Shown one piece after another: positions 36,650 to 45,342 of a DNA stretch of 64,000 bases (positions are counted from its first letter, which is position 1; every line of letters starts with the position of its first letter). Both the position numbers and the translations under genes were made by a program. The notes beneath the pieces were generated by a model. That model was not told the DNA's origin. It was given only the letters and a program-made list of their open reading frames with translations, and ran no database searches. Source of the DNA: Kolteria novifilia. GTDB taxonomy: Bacteria; Planctomycetota; Planctomycetia; Kolteriales; Kolteriaceae. The stretch is from NCBI GenBank assembly GCA_007748055.1, contig CP036279.1, positions 5,890,001 through 5,954,000 on the forward strand, read 5' to 3'.

Positions 36650-37825
36650 CTACGGGGCCTCCATGGTGAACGTCTCTCCAAACGACTCCTCGGAAACGTC
36701 GACGACGAGAGGGGAACCCGCCATGCCGCGCGTGACGTACGCCGAGAGTGCGGCGGTCGCCTCCGGTTGCGGCCGCGTGCTGGCGAGCAACGTCCCGCCC
36801 TGAAACATCGCCTGCCCGAGCGTCTCCCTGGCGGAGCGGGACCAGTCGGCATCGGGACTCGCTTGCATCACCGCGAGATCCTCGAGGCAAACCGCGAGCA
36901 GGCCTTGCGAAGCGATTCCCGTGTGAAGCCGCGTCGTTTCGCCAACGAGGAGGACCGTCATCTGGGCCGACGTTTGCCGGCAACGATCGCGCAGGAAGGT
37001 CGCCGCGAAGCTCAAGAGCCTCTCGACGGTCTGATCCGCGACGTCCCTCGTCCGGGCTGGTCGCCAAGCTTCGACAACGAGGAGTCCCTCGACGCCGCCG
37101 GCGCGGTGAAACTCCTTGATGATGGTCTCGCCCCGGCGAGCGGTCGTCCTCCAATGAATGTGGCGCGGATTGTCGCCGGTCCGGTAAGGCCGCAGTCCCG
37201 CCAGTTCCTCGAATTGCCGCGACTGCACCGCCGCCGAAAGTCGCGGAGACTCGGCTCCCGACGTCGCCATCGGCCAAAACGGTCGCAGAATCGTCCCCAT
37301 GCGAGGGGTCACGGTGATCTCGAGATCACCCTCGACCGCCACGGGAGCGCGACGCCGTTCGAAGAAACCGAAGGGGAACTGGGTGACCAGCCACGGACTC
37401 GCGAAGCGGTAGCGGCCTCGTTTCGGCAATCGAGCTCGGTAGTTCCCCTTGCCCGAGTCACCTTCCCGAACCACGGGCAATGGCGCCTCGGGAGCGAAGG
37501 TGGGAACTCGTGGCTCAAGCGACTCCACTACGCACGTGGCCCAGATTGCCGGCCCAAACTCCTTGGAAGCTTCGAGTGTCACGTTGAAGCCGTCGCCCGC
37601 CTCGACCTGGCGTGGTGCGGTTCGCCTCAACTTCACGCCACGCAACATCCGGTCCTGGACCCACAAGCCGACACCCAGCAGGGCCGAGCTCAGGCTGAAG
37701 ATGAGGACCAAGAGATTGACGCGTTGGATGAAGGATGCCCCGAAGACGCACGCGAGGATGAAGAGAAAGACCATCCCCTGTTTGGTCGGTCTGGTGGTCC
37801 AGCGGAAGAATCGACGCGTTGACAT
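36650..37825 (-). CDS. DUF58 protein (vWA-like, MoxR partner)
   Basis: Two closely spaced N-terminal TM helices (residues ~18-55) and then a beta-rich region. The family core LAGLRPYRTGDNPRHIHWRTTARRGETIIKEF is at about residues 210-245, followed by a degenerate von Willebrand A-like domain. It starts four bases after moxR ends, the classic MoxR-DUF58 operon. Such pairs are thought to act in protein complex maturation or envelope stress. Usual transglutaminase or further vWA partner genes are not seen here. Confidence 0.88.
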   Translation of the reverse strand: MSTRRFFRWTTRPTKQGMVFLFILACVFGASFIQRVNLLVLIFSLSSALLGVGLWVQDRMLRGVKLRRTAPRQVEAGDGFNVTLEASKEFGPAIWATCVVESLEPRVPTFAPEAPLPVVREGDSGKGNYRARLPKRGRYRFASPWLVTQFPFGFFERRRAPVAVEGDLEITVTPRMGTILRPFWPMATSGAESPRLSAAVQSRQFEELAGLRPYRTGDNPRHIHWRTTARRGETIIKEFHRAGGVEGLLVVEAWRPARTRDVADQTVERLLSFAATFLRDRCRQTSAQMTVLLVGETTRLHTGIASQGLLAVCLEDLAVMQASPDADWSRSARETLGQAMFQGGTLLASTRPQPEATAALSAYVTRGMAGSPLVVDVSEESFGETFTMEAP

Positions 37826-37829
37826 GTCG

Positions 37830-38852
37830 TTACTCGGGCGGGCGCGCGTGGTCGACGATCGACTGGATCACTTCCGAGGACGCCTCGGCATCGTGAAGCG
37901 ACATCGGGGAACGAGTCATCACCCGATGAGCGAGGACCCGGACCGCCAACTCCTTGACATCATCGGGCACCGCGTAGGCCCGACCACGAAGAAGAGCGGC
38001 CGCTTGGCAAGAGCGATACAGCGCGAGCGCCCCGCGGGTACTGACGCCGATGCGGAGCGAGGAATGCTCGCGGGTCGCGTGCACAATGTCCAGAAGATAG
38101 TGCGTGACCGACTCGTCGACCGTGACTTCCGACACCGCGGCTTGCACGTCGCGCAGCTCGTCCATGCCCATGACCGGCGAGAGTTCGTCGACCGGTTCCC
38201 CGCGTCGATGACTGAGAAGAAGCTTCTCCTCTTCCTCGCGGGAGGGATACCCGATCGAAAGCCGCACGAGGAAACGGTCGAGCTGACTCTCGGGAAGAGG
38301 ATAGGTTCCCTCGAACTCGAAGGGGTTCTGGGTCGCGAGCACGAGAAAGGGTTGTGGCAAGCGGTGCGTCTTGCCGTCGATCGACACGTGCCCCTCGTTC
38401 ATCGCTTCCAGTAGCGCCGACTGGGTTCGCGGCGAGGTGCGATTGATCTCGTCGGCCAAGACGATGTGCGCGAAGAGTGGTCCTTCGTTGAAGACGAACT
38501 GCGACGACTTCGAATCGAACACGGTCGACCCGATGATGTCGCTCGGCAACAAGTCGGGCGTGAACTGCACGCGGCGGAACGCGCAGTCGAGACTCTTCGC
38601 AAGCGCGCGGGTCACCAGCGTCTTGCCGACGCCGGGAACGTCCTCGATCAGAACATGCCCTCGAGCCAGAAGCGCCACGAGGACGCCATCGACGACGTCG
38701 GGCTTGCCCAGAAAGACGCTTTCGATGTTGCCGCGCAGACGAGCAATCGCATCGGTCACGTGCTGAGGAGTCGAGGTGGTGGTTGTACTAGCGATGATCG
38801 TCTCTCTACCTTGCTGATTGGATCGAAACGACCCCGTCCGGGAACGGTCCAA
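37830..38852 (-). CDS. MoxR-family AAA+ ATPase
   Basis: Walker A LIEDVPGVGKT, Walker B HIVLADEINRTSPRTQSALLEAM, sensor 1 and the family stretch LATQNPFEFEGTYPLPESQLDRF, then lid-domain motifs (ISTRG-type GVSTRGALALYRSCQAAALLRGR). A MoxR chaperone-like ATPase working with the DUF58 protein. The start is uncertain: a TTG at 38852 gives 340 residues, but a good ribosome site (GGTAGAGAG) lies inside, just before Ile codons (ATC ATC), where no standard start exists. Confidence 0.92.
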   Translation of the reverse strand: MDRSRTGSFRSNQQGRETIIASTTTTSTPQHVTDAIARLRGNIESVFLGKPDVVDGVLVALLARGHVLIEDVPGVGKTLVTRALAKSLDCAFRRVQFTPDLLPSDIIGSTVFDSKSSQFVFNEGPLFAHIVLADEINRTSPRTQSALLEAMNEGHVSIDGKTHRLPQPFLVLATQNPFEFEGTYPLPESQLDRFLVRLSIGYPSREEEEKLLLSHRRGEPVDELSPVMGMDELRDVQAAVSEVTVDESVTHYLLDIVHATREHSSLRIGVSTRGALALYRSCQAAALLRGRAYAVPDDVKELAVRVLAHRVMTRSPMSLHDAEASSEVIQSIVDHARPPE

Positions 38853-38994
38853 GTGGACCGCTCGCCCATCGTCGGGACCTGGGCCGTGACACCCCGCGGA
38901 AGAATCGCCGATTGCCGTCGTGCATTCCGCCGGGCGAGGTTGTAGCCTATCGCGTCTGGGTCGGTGACTTCAAGCGATTCGTCTGGAGGATGGG

Positions 38995-40122
38995 ATGGCG
39001 ACGGTGTTTCCCGAACGTGTGGACGATCCCCAGGATCTCGGGCTCGACGCTGGCCGTCTCGATCGCTGTCGGATCCGATTGGCCGCTTGGATGGCCGGGG
39101 ACGATCCTCCCCTGCCCGCCGTCGCGCTGATGGTCGGTCGTGGCGATCGCGTGCTCGAGCCCTGGTACCTCGGCCGGCAAACACCCGCCCCCGACGCCGA
39201 GCCGCTCAAGACCGACGCCCTCTTCGCGGTCGCGTCGATCACCAAGCCGATCGTCGTTCTCGCGGCGCTCCAGCTTCTCGAGGAAGGCCTCTTCACCCTG
39301 CGACACCGGATCGTCGACGTTCTCCCCGAGCTGGCGGTGGACAAAGAGCGCATCGAGCTGGTTCACCTGATGACACACACCTCCGGCCTGCCCGATCATC
39401 TGCCCGACAATATCGAACTCCGCAAGGCCCACGCGACGCTCGACCAGTTCTCGCGGGGCGCCCGCGATGTCGAACTCCTGTTCGAGCCAGGCAAGGGCTT
39501 CAGCTACCAGAGCCTCGGAACGCTCTTGCTCGGGCGAATCGTCGAACGTGTTGCGGGAAGACCACTTCCCGAGGTGCTCCGTGAGAGGATCTTCGCCCCC
39601 CTCGGCATGACCGACTCCCATCTCGGCATCGGGGCGGCGCTCGACGAGCGCGTCGTGGGGTTGATCACGGGAAGGGGCCCCGAGGACAAGAGTTGGGACA
39701 TGAACTCCGCCTTCTGGCGGCGACTCGGCGCCCCCTGGGGAGGGCTCTACTCGACCCCGCCGGACCTCGCGCGGCTGGCGTGGTCGATGCTACCGCGGTC
39801 GTCGGTCGACATCCTCGCGCCTCGCACCCGAGCGATGATGACCACTAACCAGATCGAACCGATGGCGACGCTTCCGCTCGACGTCGTTCGCAAGGAGCGT
39901 TGGGGACTCGGCTGGCAACTCAACGCGCCCAATGCGACCTTCGGGCCACTGTGCGATCTCTTGGGAGAGAGTCTCTTTGGGCACATAGGGGCTTCGGGAA
40001 CGGTGATGTGGGTCGATCCGGAGACGGAACTCTATCTGGTCGTGCTCACGAGCTGCTACCGGCAAGCCGCACCGCGCCGGCTCACCGCGATCTCCAACAT
40101 GATCGCCGCGGCGTTTGAGTAG
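38995..40122 (+). CDS. Serine hydrolase of the class C beta-lactamase / esterase family
   Basis: No signal peptide. Nucleophile SxxK as SITK in ALFAVASITKPIVVLAALQLLEEG; the Tyr motif appears as GKGFSYQSLGTLLLGRIVERVAG (YxS instead of YxN); the third motif is HIGASGTVMWVDPE near the C-terminus. LVHLMTHTSGLPDHLPDN is characteristic. 375 residues, matching the cytoplasmic or secreted EstB-like esterases and D-aminopeptidases of this family more than true beta-lactamases. Substrate unknown. It is followed by the 33-bp array. Confidence 0.88.
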   Translation: MATVFPERVDDPQDLGLDAGRLDRCRIRLAAWMAGDDPPLPAVALMVGRGDRVLEPWYLGRQTPAPDAEPLKTDALFAVASITKPIVVLAALQLLEEGLFTLRHRIVDVLPELAVDKERIELVHLMTHTSGLPDHLPDNIELRKAHATLDQFSRGARDVELLFEPGKGFSYQSLGTLLLGRIVERVAGRPLPEVLRERIFAPLGMTDSHLGIGAALDERVVGLITGRGPEDKSWDMNSAFWRRLGAPWGGLYSTPPDLARLAWSMLPRSSVDILAPRTRAMMTTNQIEPMATLPLDVVRKERWGLGWQLNAPNATFGPLCDLLGESLFGHIGASGTVMWVDPETELYLVVLTSCYRQAAPRRLTAISNMIAAAFE

Positions 40123-40156
40123 TGTTCCGTCTACCTCTGTAGGTCAGGCTCTTATC

Positions 40157-40545
40157 CCCCTCTCCCCGTGGGAGAGCGAGCCTCTTGTTCCCCTCTCCCT
40201 GTGGGAGAGTGAGCCTCTTGTTCCCCTCTTCCCGTGGGAGAGCGAGCCTCTTGTTCCCCTCTTCCCGTGGGAGAGCGAGCCTCTTGTTCCCCTCTCCCCG
40301 TGGGAGAGCGAGCCTCTTGTTCCCCTCTCCCTGTGGGAGAGTGAGCCTCTTGTTCCCCTCTTCCCGTGGGAGAGCGAGCCTCTTGTTCCCCTCTCCCTGT
40401 GGGAGAGGGGTTAGGGGTGAGGGGGTTCGTCTTCGAGGGTGAGGGGGTTCGTCTTAGTCTCAACAAGCCCCTCTTGATTTTCCGAGTCGGTATCTCCCTC
40501 ACCCGTCTCGCTTCGCTCGCCGACCTCTCCCCAAGGAGAGGTAGG
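40157..40545. repeat. Palindromic element with expanded 33-bp tandem array (copy 1)
   Basis: Seven 33-base units of CCCCTCTCCCYGTGGGAGAG + YGAGCCTCTTGTT, then a terminal variant that completes the palindrome GGGAGAGGGGTTAGGGG. A distal half (CCCTCACCCG ... CTCTCCCCAAGGAGAGG) closes the element. The unit is 11 codons long, so spurious ORFs run through it. The whole 485-base gap between the serine hydrolase and the lipoprotein is this element. Confidence 0.9.
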
Positions 40546-40607
40546 AAATGATGCCTGACAACTTGACGTAGGCACACCAGTCGCCACTTGCCAGCGATGC
40601 GATGGGA

Positions 40608-41045
40608 CTACTTGGAAACGAGTTCAAAGTTCGCATCACTCGTGCCGTCGGCGGGGACCTCGAAGACGAGTTGAGTCTCGGCGTTGTAGCGAGGGGGAAC
40701 CTTCTCCTCGGCCAAGACGTTCATCCCCATTTCCGTCTCCTCCGAGCGGTAGGTGCTGATGCGCACGCGATGCTTGCCGATCACGGCGCCATTTGAGCCC
40801 CCGACGACCTTCAGCGTGAAGCGGCCCTCCATGTCGGTCCGGCCGTAGGAGCCACGCCCTGGATGGGGGTTGCTTCCCGTCGCGATCGGCTCGAAACTCA
40901 AGCGAGCGTCAGGAAGGGGTTGGCCGTCGAGCGTGACGATTCCCGCAACGCGCGCCGTGTTGTCCTCGCCACCACCGCAGCCGGTGGCCACCATCATTCC
41001 CAGGACCAACGTTACGCGAAGGCCCGTCGTCACCATCCCACGCAT
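40608..41045 (-). CDS. Lipoprotein with carboxypeptidase-regulatory-like (transthyretin-like) domain
   Basis: The start at MRGMVTTGLRVTLVLG is supported by GGGTGG upstream and by the lipobox MVATGC. The upstream open frame (to 41303) overlaps the next gene and is noise. The mature part after CGGGED is a single beta-sandwich: ARVAGIVTLDGQPLPDARLSFEP, then GRTDMEGRFTLKVVGG and HRVRISTY. This small lipoprotein typically follows DUF1559 genes in planctomycetes, as here. Function unknown; surface or periplasmic. Confidence 0.83.
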   Translation of the reverse strand: MRGMVTTGLRVTLVLGMMVATGCGGGEDNTARVAGIVTLDGQPLPDARLSFEPIATGSNPHPGRGSYGRTDMEGRFTLKVVGGSNGAVIGKHRVRISTYRSEETEMGMNVLAEEKVPPRYNAETQLVFEVPADGTSDANFELVSK

Positions 41046-41116
41046 TCGATCCACCCCAGATACCACCATCACGTTTCCAAGCCGTTCACCACGTGCAAGA
41101 TTCTTCGGCACCGCGA

Positions 41117-42070
41117 TCACGGAACGGCCACCCCGGGCCCTTCCGCGCCGGCAACGGTCGCGAGCGCCATGTAGAGATCCGAATCGATGTTCGTGCCGAT
41201 GAAACTTGCCCGACCATCGCAAAGGAGTACGTGCATGCCGCCGTTGTGCAAACTTCCCAAGGCGCGGTTGCAGCGGCAGTGCGTTCCGTCGATCACCACG
41301 CACTCGGCATGATCGGGATAGCCCCGCAGATGCGACTGCGGCATCGCGGTTCCCAAACCGAGGAAAGAAACACTCGCCCCCCAGAAGGCCTTCGACCGCT
41401 CGTTGGTCGTCGTGTGATACTCCGCCACGGCGAAGGTCTTACTCGTCCCGTCGGTGACGCTGCGAAGACTTTCCGTCGTCGAGTTGCCAACACCTACGAC
41501 ATGAAGAAGACCACGAACGTTCGGGGCGGCCGATCCGTTGTCGACATGAAGCGGATAGTCCCAGAACGGACCGCATCCCCCGGTGCTCCTTCCGGCGACC
41601 CCCTTGTAAGAACCAGGAGCGATCGGGTCATACGCGCCCTGGGCGGGATCGATGTGCCCGATCGTGGAGGCGTCAGTAGGACAGCGCATCACCGAGAGCG
41701 ATCGCGCCAAGACGAGTTCGTTTCTGTTGTGGGAGTTGAGTAGGTCGTGGTTGTACTCGTTGTAGAGCGCCTCTTGATCCAAGTAGGGAAGCATCGCGAC
41801 TCCCCAACCGGCGTAGCTGTTCGCGGAGGTCGTTGACGTGTAGATGTTGCCGGGCGGAAAGCAGTTGTGGGCGTCGTGATAGTTGTGCAGAGCGACTCCC
41901 ATCTGCTTGAGGTTGCTCTGACACTGTGCTCGTCGGGCCGCCTCACGGGCCTGTTGCACGGCCGGGAGCAAGAGAGCCACCAAAATGCCGATGATCGCGA
42001 TGACGACCAGAAGTTCCACCAGCGTGAAGCCCCGCGGGCGTCGACTCCGAGTCGAGACGTACGTTGTCAT
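41117..42070 (-). CDS. DUF1559 prepilin-like protein (copy 2)
   Basis: Start [14 protein letters not shown]; then a type IV prepilin cleavage/methylation motif [20 protein letters not shown] with the conserved Glu, and the DUF1559 head [20 protein letters not shown]. The body has [20 protein letters not shown], and the C-terminal H/GG motif [16 protein letters not shown]. It is processed by a prepilin peptidase and is probably a pseudopilin. It is highly similar to the protein encoded immediately upstream (42164-43114), a tandem duplication. The lipoprotein gene follows 71 bases on. Confidence 0.92.
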   Translation of the reverse strand: MTTYVSTRSRRPRGFTLVELLVVIAIIGILVALLLPAVQQAREAARRAQCQSNLKQMGVALHNYHDAHNCFPPGNIYTSTTSANSYAGWGVAMLPYLDQEALYNEYNHDLLNSHNRNELVLARSLSVMRCPTDASTIGHIDPAQGAYDPIAPGSYKGVAGRSTGGCGPFWDYPLHVDNGSAAPNVRGLLHVVGVGNSTTESLRSVTDGTSKTFAVAEYHTTTNERSKAFWGASVSFLGLGTAMPQSHLRGYPDHAECVVIDGTHCRCNRALGSLHNGGMHVLLCDGRASFIGTNIDSDLYMALATVAGAEGPGVAVP

Positions 42071-42163
42071 GCTAGGATTCCTTTCGGCTGCGCCGACTCG
42101 CTCCATTCGCGCGACTCGGCGATCGTTCCCCTCGTTGCGGCGGATGTCGAGGTCGCTTTCGAC

Positions 42164-43114
42164 CTACGGCAACGCCATTCCCGGGCCCTCGCTTCCGGCA
42201 ATCGTCGCCAACGCCAGATAGAGAGCCGAATCGATGTTCGAACTAATGAACTCGACTCGCCCATCACAGAGAAGCACGTGCATGCCCCCGAGGTGAAGAC
42301 TTCCCAGGGCACGATTACAGCGGCAATGGCTCCCGTCAATGACCCGACACTCGGCATTGTCCGCCAGGGCACGCAGATGGGTCTGTGGCATCGCCGTCCC
42401 GAGAGCGTAGAACCTCTTGCTGACTCCCCAGAAGGCCTTCACGTTGGGATTGGTCGTCGTGTGATACTCCGCGATCGCGAACGACTTGCTCGTCCCGTCA
42501 CTGACGCTACGGATGCTCTCGGTGGTCGAGTTGCCCACCCCGACGACGTGCAGAAGACCGCGAAGCTCCGGTCTTGAATTCCCATTGTCCACCGTCACCG
42601 GGTTGTCCCAAAAGGGACCGCACCCACCGCTGCTGATGCCGGCGACGCCCTTGTAGGAACTCGGTGCGACCTCGTTGTAGTCCGCCCCAGGATCGACGAG
42701 ACCAGTCGTCGTCGCGTCGCTGGGACAGCGCATCACCGATAGAGAACGCTGTAATACCGGTTCGTTCTGGTTGTCGTCGTTGCTCAAGTCGTGGTTGTAC
42801 TGATTGAAGAGAGCCTCTTGATCGAGGTAGGGAAGCAACGCGATCCCCCATCCCCCATAACTCGACGTGGAACTCGGACTGGTATAGATCGTTCCCGGCG
42901 GGAACGCATCGTGGGCATCGTGGTAGTTGTGTAGAGCCGTCCCCATCTGCTTGAGGTTGCTCTGGCATTGAGCCCGCCGGGCCGCTTCGCGCGCCTGCTG
43001 CACGGCCGGCAGCAAAAGCGCCACGAGGATCCCGATGATGGCGATCACCACGAGAAGCTCCACTAGCGTGAATCCGCTCGCCTGACGACGTACCTTCCCC
43101 CGGCTCGTCGGCAT
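42164..43114 (-). CDS. DUF1559 prepilin-like protein (copy 1)
   Basis: 316 residues, with [22 protein letters not shown] at the N-terminus. Same architecture as its downstream paralogue, including conserved [34 protein letters not shown] and [19 protein letters not shown]. The two differ mostly in the middle loop after NNY/DHD residues. First gene of a three-gene unit (DUF1559-DUF1559-lipoprotein). The 259-base gap upstream separates it from the BMC operon end. Confidence 0.92.
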   Translation of the reverse strand: MPTSRGKVRRQASGFTLVELLVVIAIIGILVALLLPAVQQAREAARRAQCQSNLKQMGTALHNYHDAHDAFPPGTIYTSPSSTSSYGGWGIALLPYLDQEALFNQYNHDLSNDDNQNEPVLQRSLSVMRCPSDATTTGLVDPGADYNEVAPSSYKGVAGISSGGCGPFWDNPVTVDNGNSRPELRGLLHVVGVGNSTTESIRSVSDGTSKSFAIAEYHTTTNPNVKAFWGVSKRFYALGTAMPQTHLRALADNAECRVIDGSHCRCNRALGSLHLGGMHVLLCDGRVEFISSNIDSALYLALATIAGSEGPGMALP

Positions 43115-43373
43115 AGGACTCCCCTTCGTTGATTCACCTCACGACACAAGGGCCCCAACAGCGACCTTGACGCGAAGTGTCGGTAGACTCAGCGAAATGA
43201 TTGGGTGGAAGTGCCCCGCCCACCCGGACCAACTGATGATCCACGAAGGCGCAGCCAATGTCCAGATCGGAGTTGGCGAACCGCCAGGATTGGGCTCGAC
43301 GAATCAGCGACGCGAAGATCGGCCGACGAGAGGAACGCGATGGTCGACCCGATGGGGAAATGCGCGAGAGAAG

Positions 43374-44666
43374 TCAGTCGCCCGTGCGAGCGAAGGCGTT
43401 GACCGTGACCGAACTCCCCTCGCCCATCAGTCGGGCGATGCGCTGACGGTGATAAGCGAGCCGTTCCTCGGAGTTCATGCTCCCGAAGTTGGGCGAGTCC
43501 CCATTGGCCGACACTCCGTTGGAGGCTCCATTCGGCGCCGTGGAGGACGATGACGTCGTGACCCGAGGGGATGAAGACGGAGAGGAAGGAGAGGCGGGAC
43601 GACCGCCGGGCGTGAGGCCGGGGATGCTCGTGGTGGTTCCATTGCCCGCGTAGGACATGACGCCGGTCCGCAGCATCATGTCTTCCTCAAGCGAGCGATG
43701 AGGCGGAATGCCGAGTTGCTGCAGGACGCCGTGATAGCCACGCACCGCTTCCTCGGCGCTGATCTGCCCATCGGCGATGAGACGGAGAAAGTGAATGAAC
43801 GCGAGGGGCTGTTCGGAAGCATTGATCTTCCGGCCATAGAGGGCGGCCTTGGCCCCGTACTTCTTCGCCTCGGCGAGCATCTTGAACGCGTCGTAGGTCG
43901 TCCCCGCCGAACCGCCGAGAATTCCGACGACAAGGCTCGGGTCGTACGCGACGAGTTCCTCCATCGACTCGGGACCGTGGTAGACGATCTTTAGGAAGAC
44001 CGGGCGTCCCTTCTTCGTCACGCCCGCCAACGTCCGGACGATCATATCATTGATGAAGGGGGGAATCTCCTCGGGCGAGAGCCCGCAATCGACGTTGGGA
44101 TCGAAGACCTCAAGGAAATGTCGAAATCCCTTGCGCTCGGCTTCATGACGAAACTCGCGATAGGTCTCGAGGGTCTTGAGGTCGCGCTCGAGGTGGTTGG
44201 TGAAGGTGACGCTGTAGAGCCCGAGATCCGACCCGCGCGAGCGTTCCGAGTCGGGACAGTCGATACGCCCGGCCATGATGTGATCGAGGGACGCGGACCG
44301 GAAGGGGGCCGCGGGCTCGGTGACGTAGCGTCCACCGCGCACGGCGAAGACATCGGACGCGTCGTTGCCGCGTGCGGCCGGGGTCACCGGGCTATGGTCG
44401 AAGAGGCGTTCCTCGATCGTCAAGATCTCGTTGTTGCTCGCCGACATCAGGACGATGTCGACGAGACCCTGGCGGATGACCTGACGGATGATGTCGCGAT
44501 ACTCGACGATGTTCCGCGGCCGGGTCGCGCCGACGTTCTTCCCCGGGGAGGAGATGCCGAACGCCATGTCGGCGTCCTTCGCATCGGCGAGGATGAACTC
44601 GCCACACTGCGGATTCGCCGCGATGGCCGCCAACTTGCGATCGAGTGACTTTTGCATGATTCCCAT
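43374..44666 (-). CDS. DeoC/LacD-like aldolase with C-terminal encapsulation-peptide-like tail (BMC locus)
   Basis: 430 residues. A TIM-barrel of the DeoC/LacD superfamily occupies ~1-345: FILADAKDADMAFG, SVTFTNHLERDLKTLETYREF, HFLEVFDPNVDCGLSPEE, the likely Schiff-base Lys in PVFLKIVYHGPESMEEL, and VVGILGGSAGTTYDAF. A Pro/Ser/Thr/Asn linker (~347-392) follows, and then an amphipathic helix MNSEERLAYHRQRIARLMG (397-415), the pattern of BMC encapsulation peptides. Last gene in the operon, separated from the dehydrogenase gene by a 676-base repeat gap. DeoC-like genes accompany PVM-type BMC loci in other planctomycetes (knowledge). Substrate unknown. A second ATG three codons on (44657) is possible. 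Confidence 0.8.
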   Translation of the reverse strand: MGIMQKSLDRKLAAIAANPQCGEFILADAKDADMAFGISSPGKNVGATRPRNIVEYRDIIRQVIRQGLVDIVLMSASNNEILTIEERLFDHSPVTPAARGNDASDVFAVRGGRYVTEPAAPFRSASLDHIMAGRIDCPDSERSRGSDLGLYSVTFTNHLERDLKTLETYREFRHEAERKGFRHFLEVFDPNVDCGLSPEEIPPFINDMIVRTLAGVTKKGRPVFLKIVYHGPESMEELVAYDPSLVVGILGGSAGTTYDAFKMLAEAKKYGAKAALYGRKINASEQPLAFIHFLRLIADGQISAEEAVRGYHGVLQQLGIPPHRSLEEDMMLRTGVMSYAGNGTTTSIPGLTPGGRPASPSSPSSSPRVTTSSSSTAPNGASNGVSANGDSPNFGSMNSEERLAYHRQRIARLMGEGSSVTVNAFARTGD

Positions 44667-44694
44667 CTAAGAACGCGTGTGGTGGCTTCTTACG

Positions 44695-44811
44695 TCCCCC
44701 TTGTCCAAGGGGGGGGACGACAGGGGGTCTCTTCTTCCGTGGCAGCGAGAGTCTCGCCCCTGCGGAGGAGGAAGCCCCCACGCTGACTCCCCCTTGTCCA
44801 CAAGGGGGAGC
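44695..44811. repeat. Two family-A palindromes
   Basis: CCCCCTTGTCCAAGGGGGG (from 44695) and CCCCCTTGTCCACAAGGGGG (44791-44810), flanking a GGGGGTCTCTTCTTCC tail like the copies near 17000 and 46345. Confidence 0.8.
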
Positions 44812-44876
44812 AGTGTCTTATCAGGCAATGGCCTGACCTACGGGTCCGTCTAGGCCTAGATGTCTGGCTCTAGTGT

Positions 44877-45296
44877 CCCCTCTCCCCGTGGGAGAGTGAG
44901 CCTCTTGTTCCCCTCTCCCCGTGGGAGAGCGAGCCTCTTGTTCCCCTCTCCCCGTGGGAGCGAGCCTCTTGTTCCCCTCTCCCCGTGTGAGCGAGCCTCT
45001 TGTTCCCCTCTCCCCGTGGGAGAGCGAGCCTCTTGTTCCCCTCTCCCCGTGGGAGAGCGAGCCTCTTGTTCCCCTCTCCCCGTGGGAGAGCGAGCCTCTT
45101 GTTCCCCTCTCCCCGTGGGAGAGCGAGCCTCTTGTTCCCCTCTCCCCGTGGGAGAGCGAGCCTCTTGTTCCCCTCTCCCCGTGGGAGAGGGGTTAGGGGT
45201 GAGGGGGCTTTTCTTCGCGAATCACCCTCGACATTCCGAACCGAAATCCCCTCACCCGGCTCACTGCGTTCGCCGACTTCTCCCCAAGGAGAGGTC
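44877..45296. repeat. Palindromic element with expanded 33-bp tandem array (copy 2)
   Basis: Nine units of the same sequence as at 40157, of which units 3 and 4 are 2 bases shorter, then the palindrome-closing variant and the same distal half (CCTCACCCGG ... CTCCCCAAGGAGAGG). It fills the gap between the dehydrogenase and aldolase genes of the BMC operon. A TCAGGCAATGGCCTGA palindrome (44821-44836) precedes it. Confidence 0.9.
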
Positions 45297-45342
45297 AGGA
45301 CCCCCTGACACTTAGAGCCAGACGAACCGCTTCACCGCGGGA

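Noticed and set aside
40115-40442. ORFs encoding 11-residue repeats (LFPWESEPLVP type)
   Set aside because: The 33-bp unit is 11 codons and lacks stops in several frames, so any frame is open. There is no ribosome site and the element is a dispersed non-coding palindrome.
44860-45315. Same kind of repetitive ORFs in the second 33-bp array, and the idea of a CRISPR
   Set aside because: Units are directly abutting with no unique spacers and have a palindrome that matches dispersed copies elsewhere; no cas genes.
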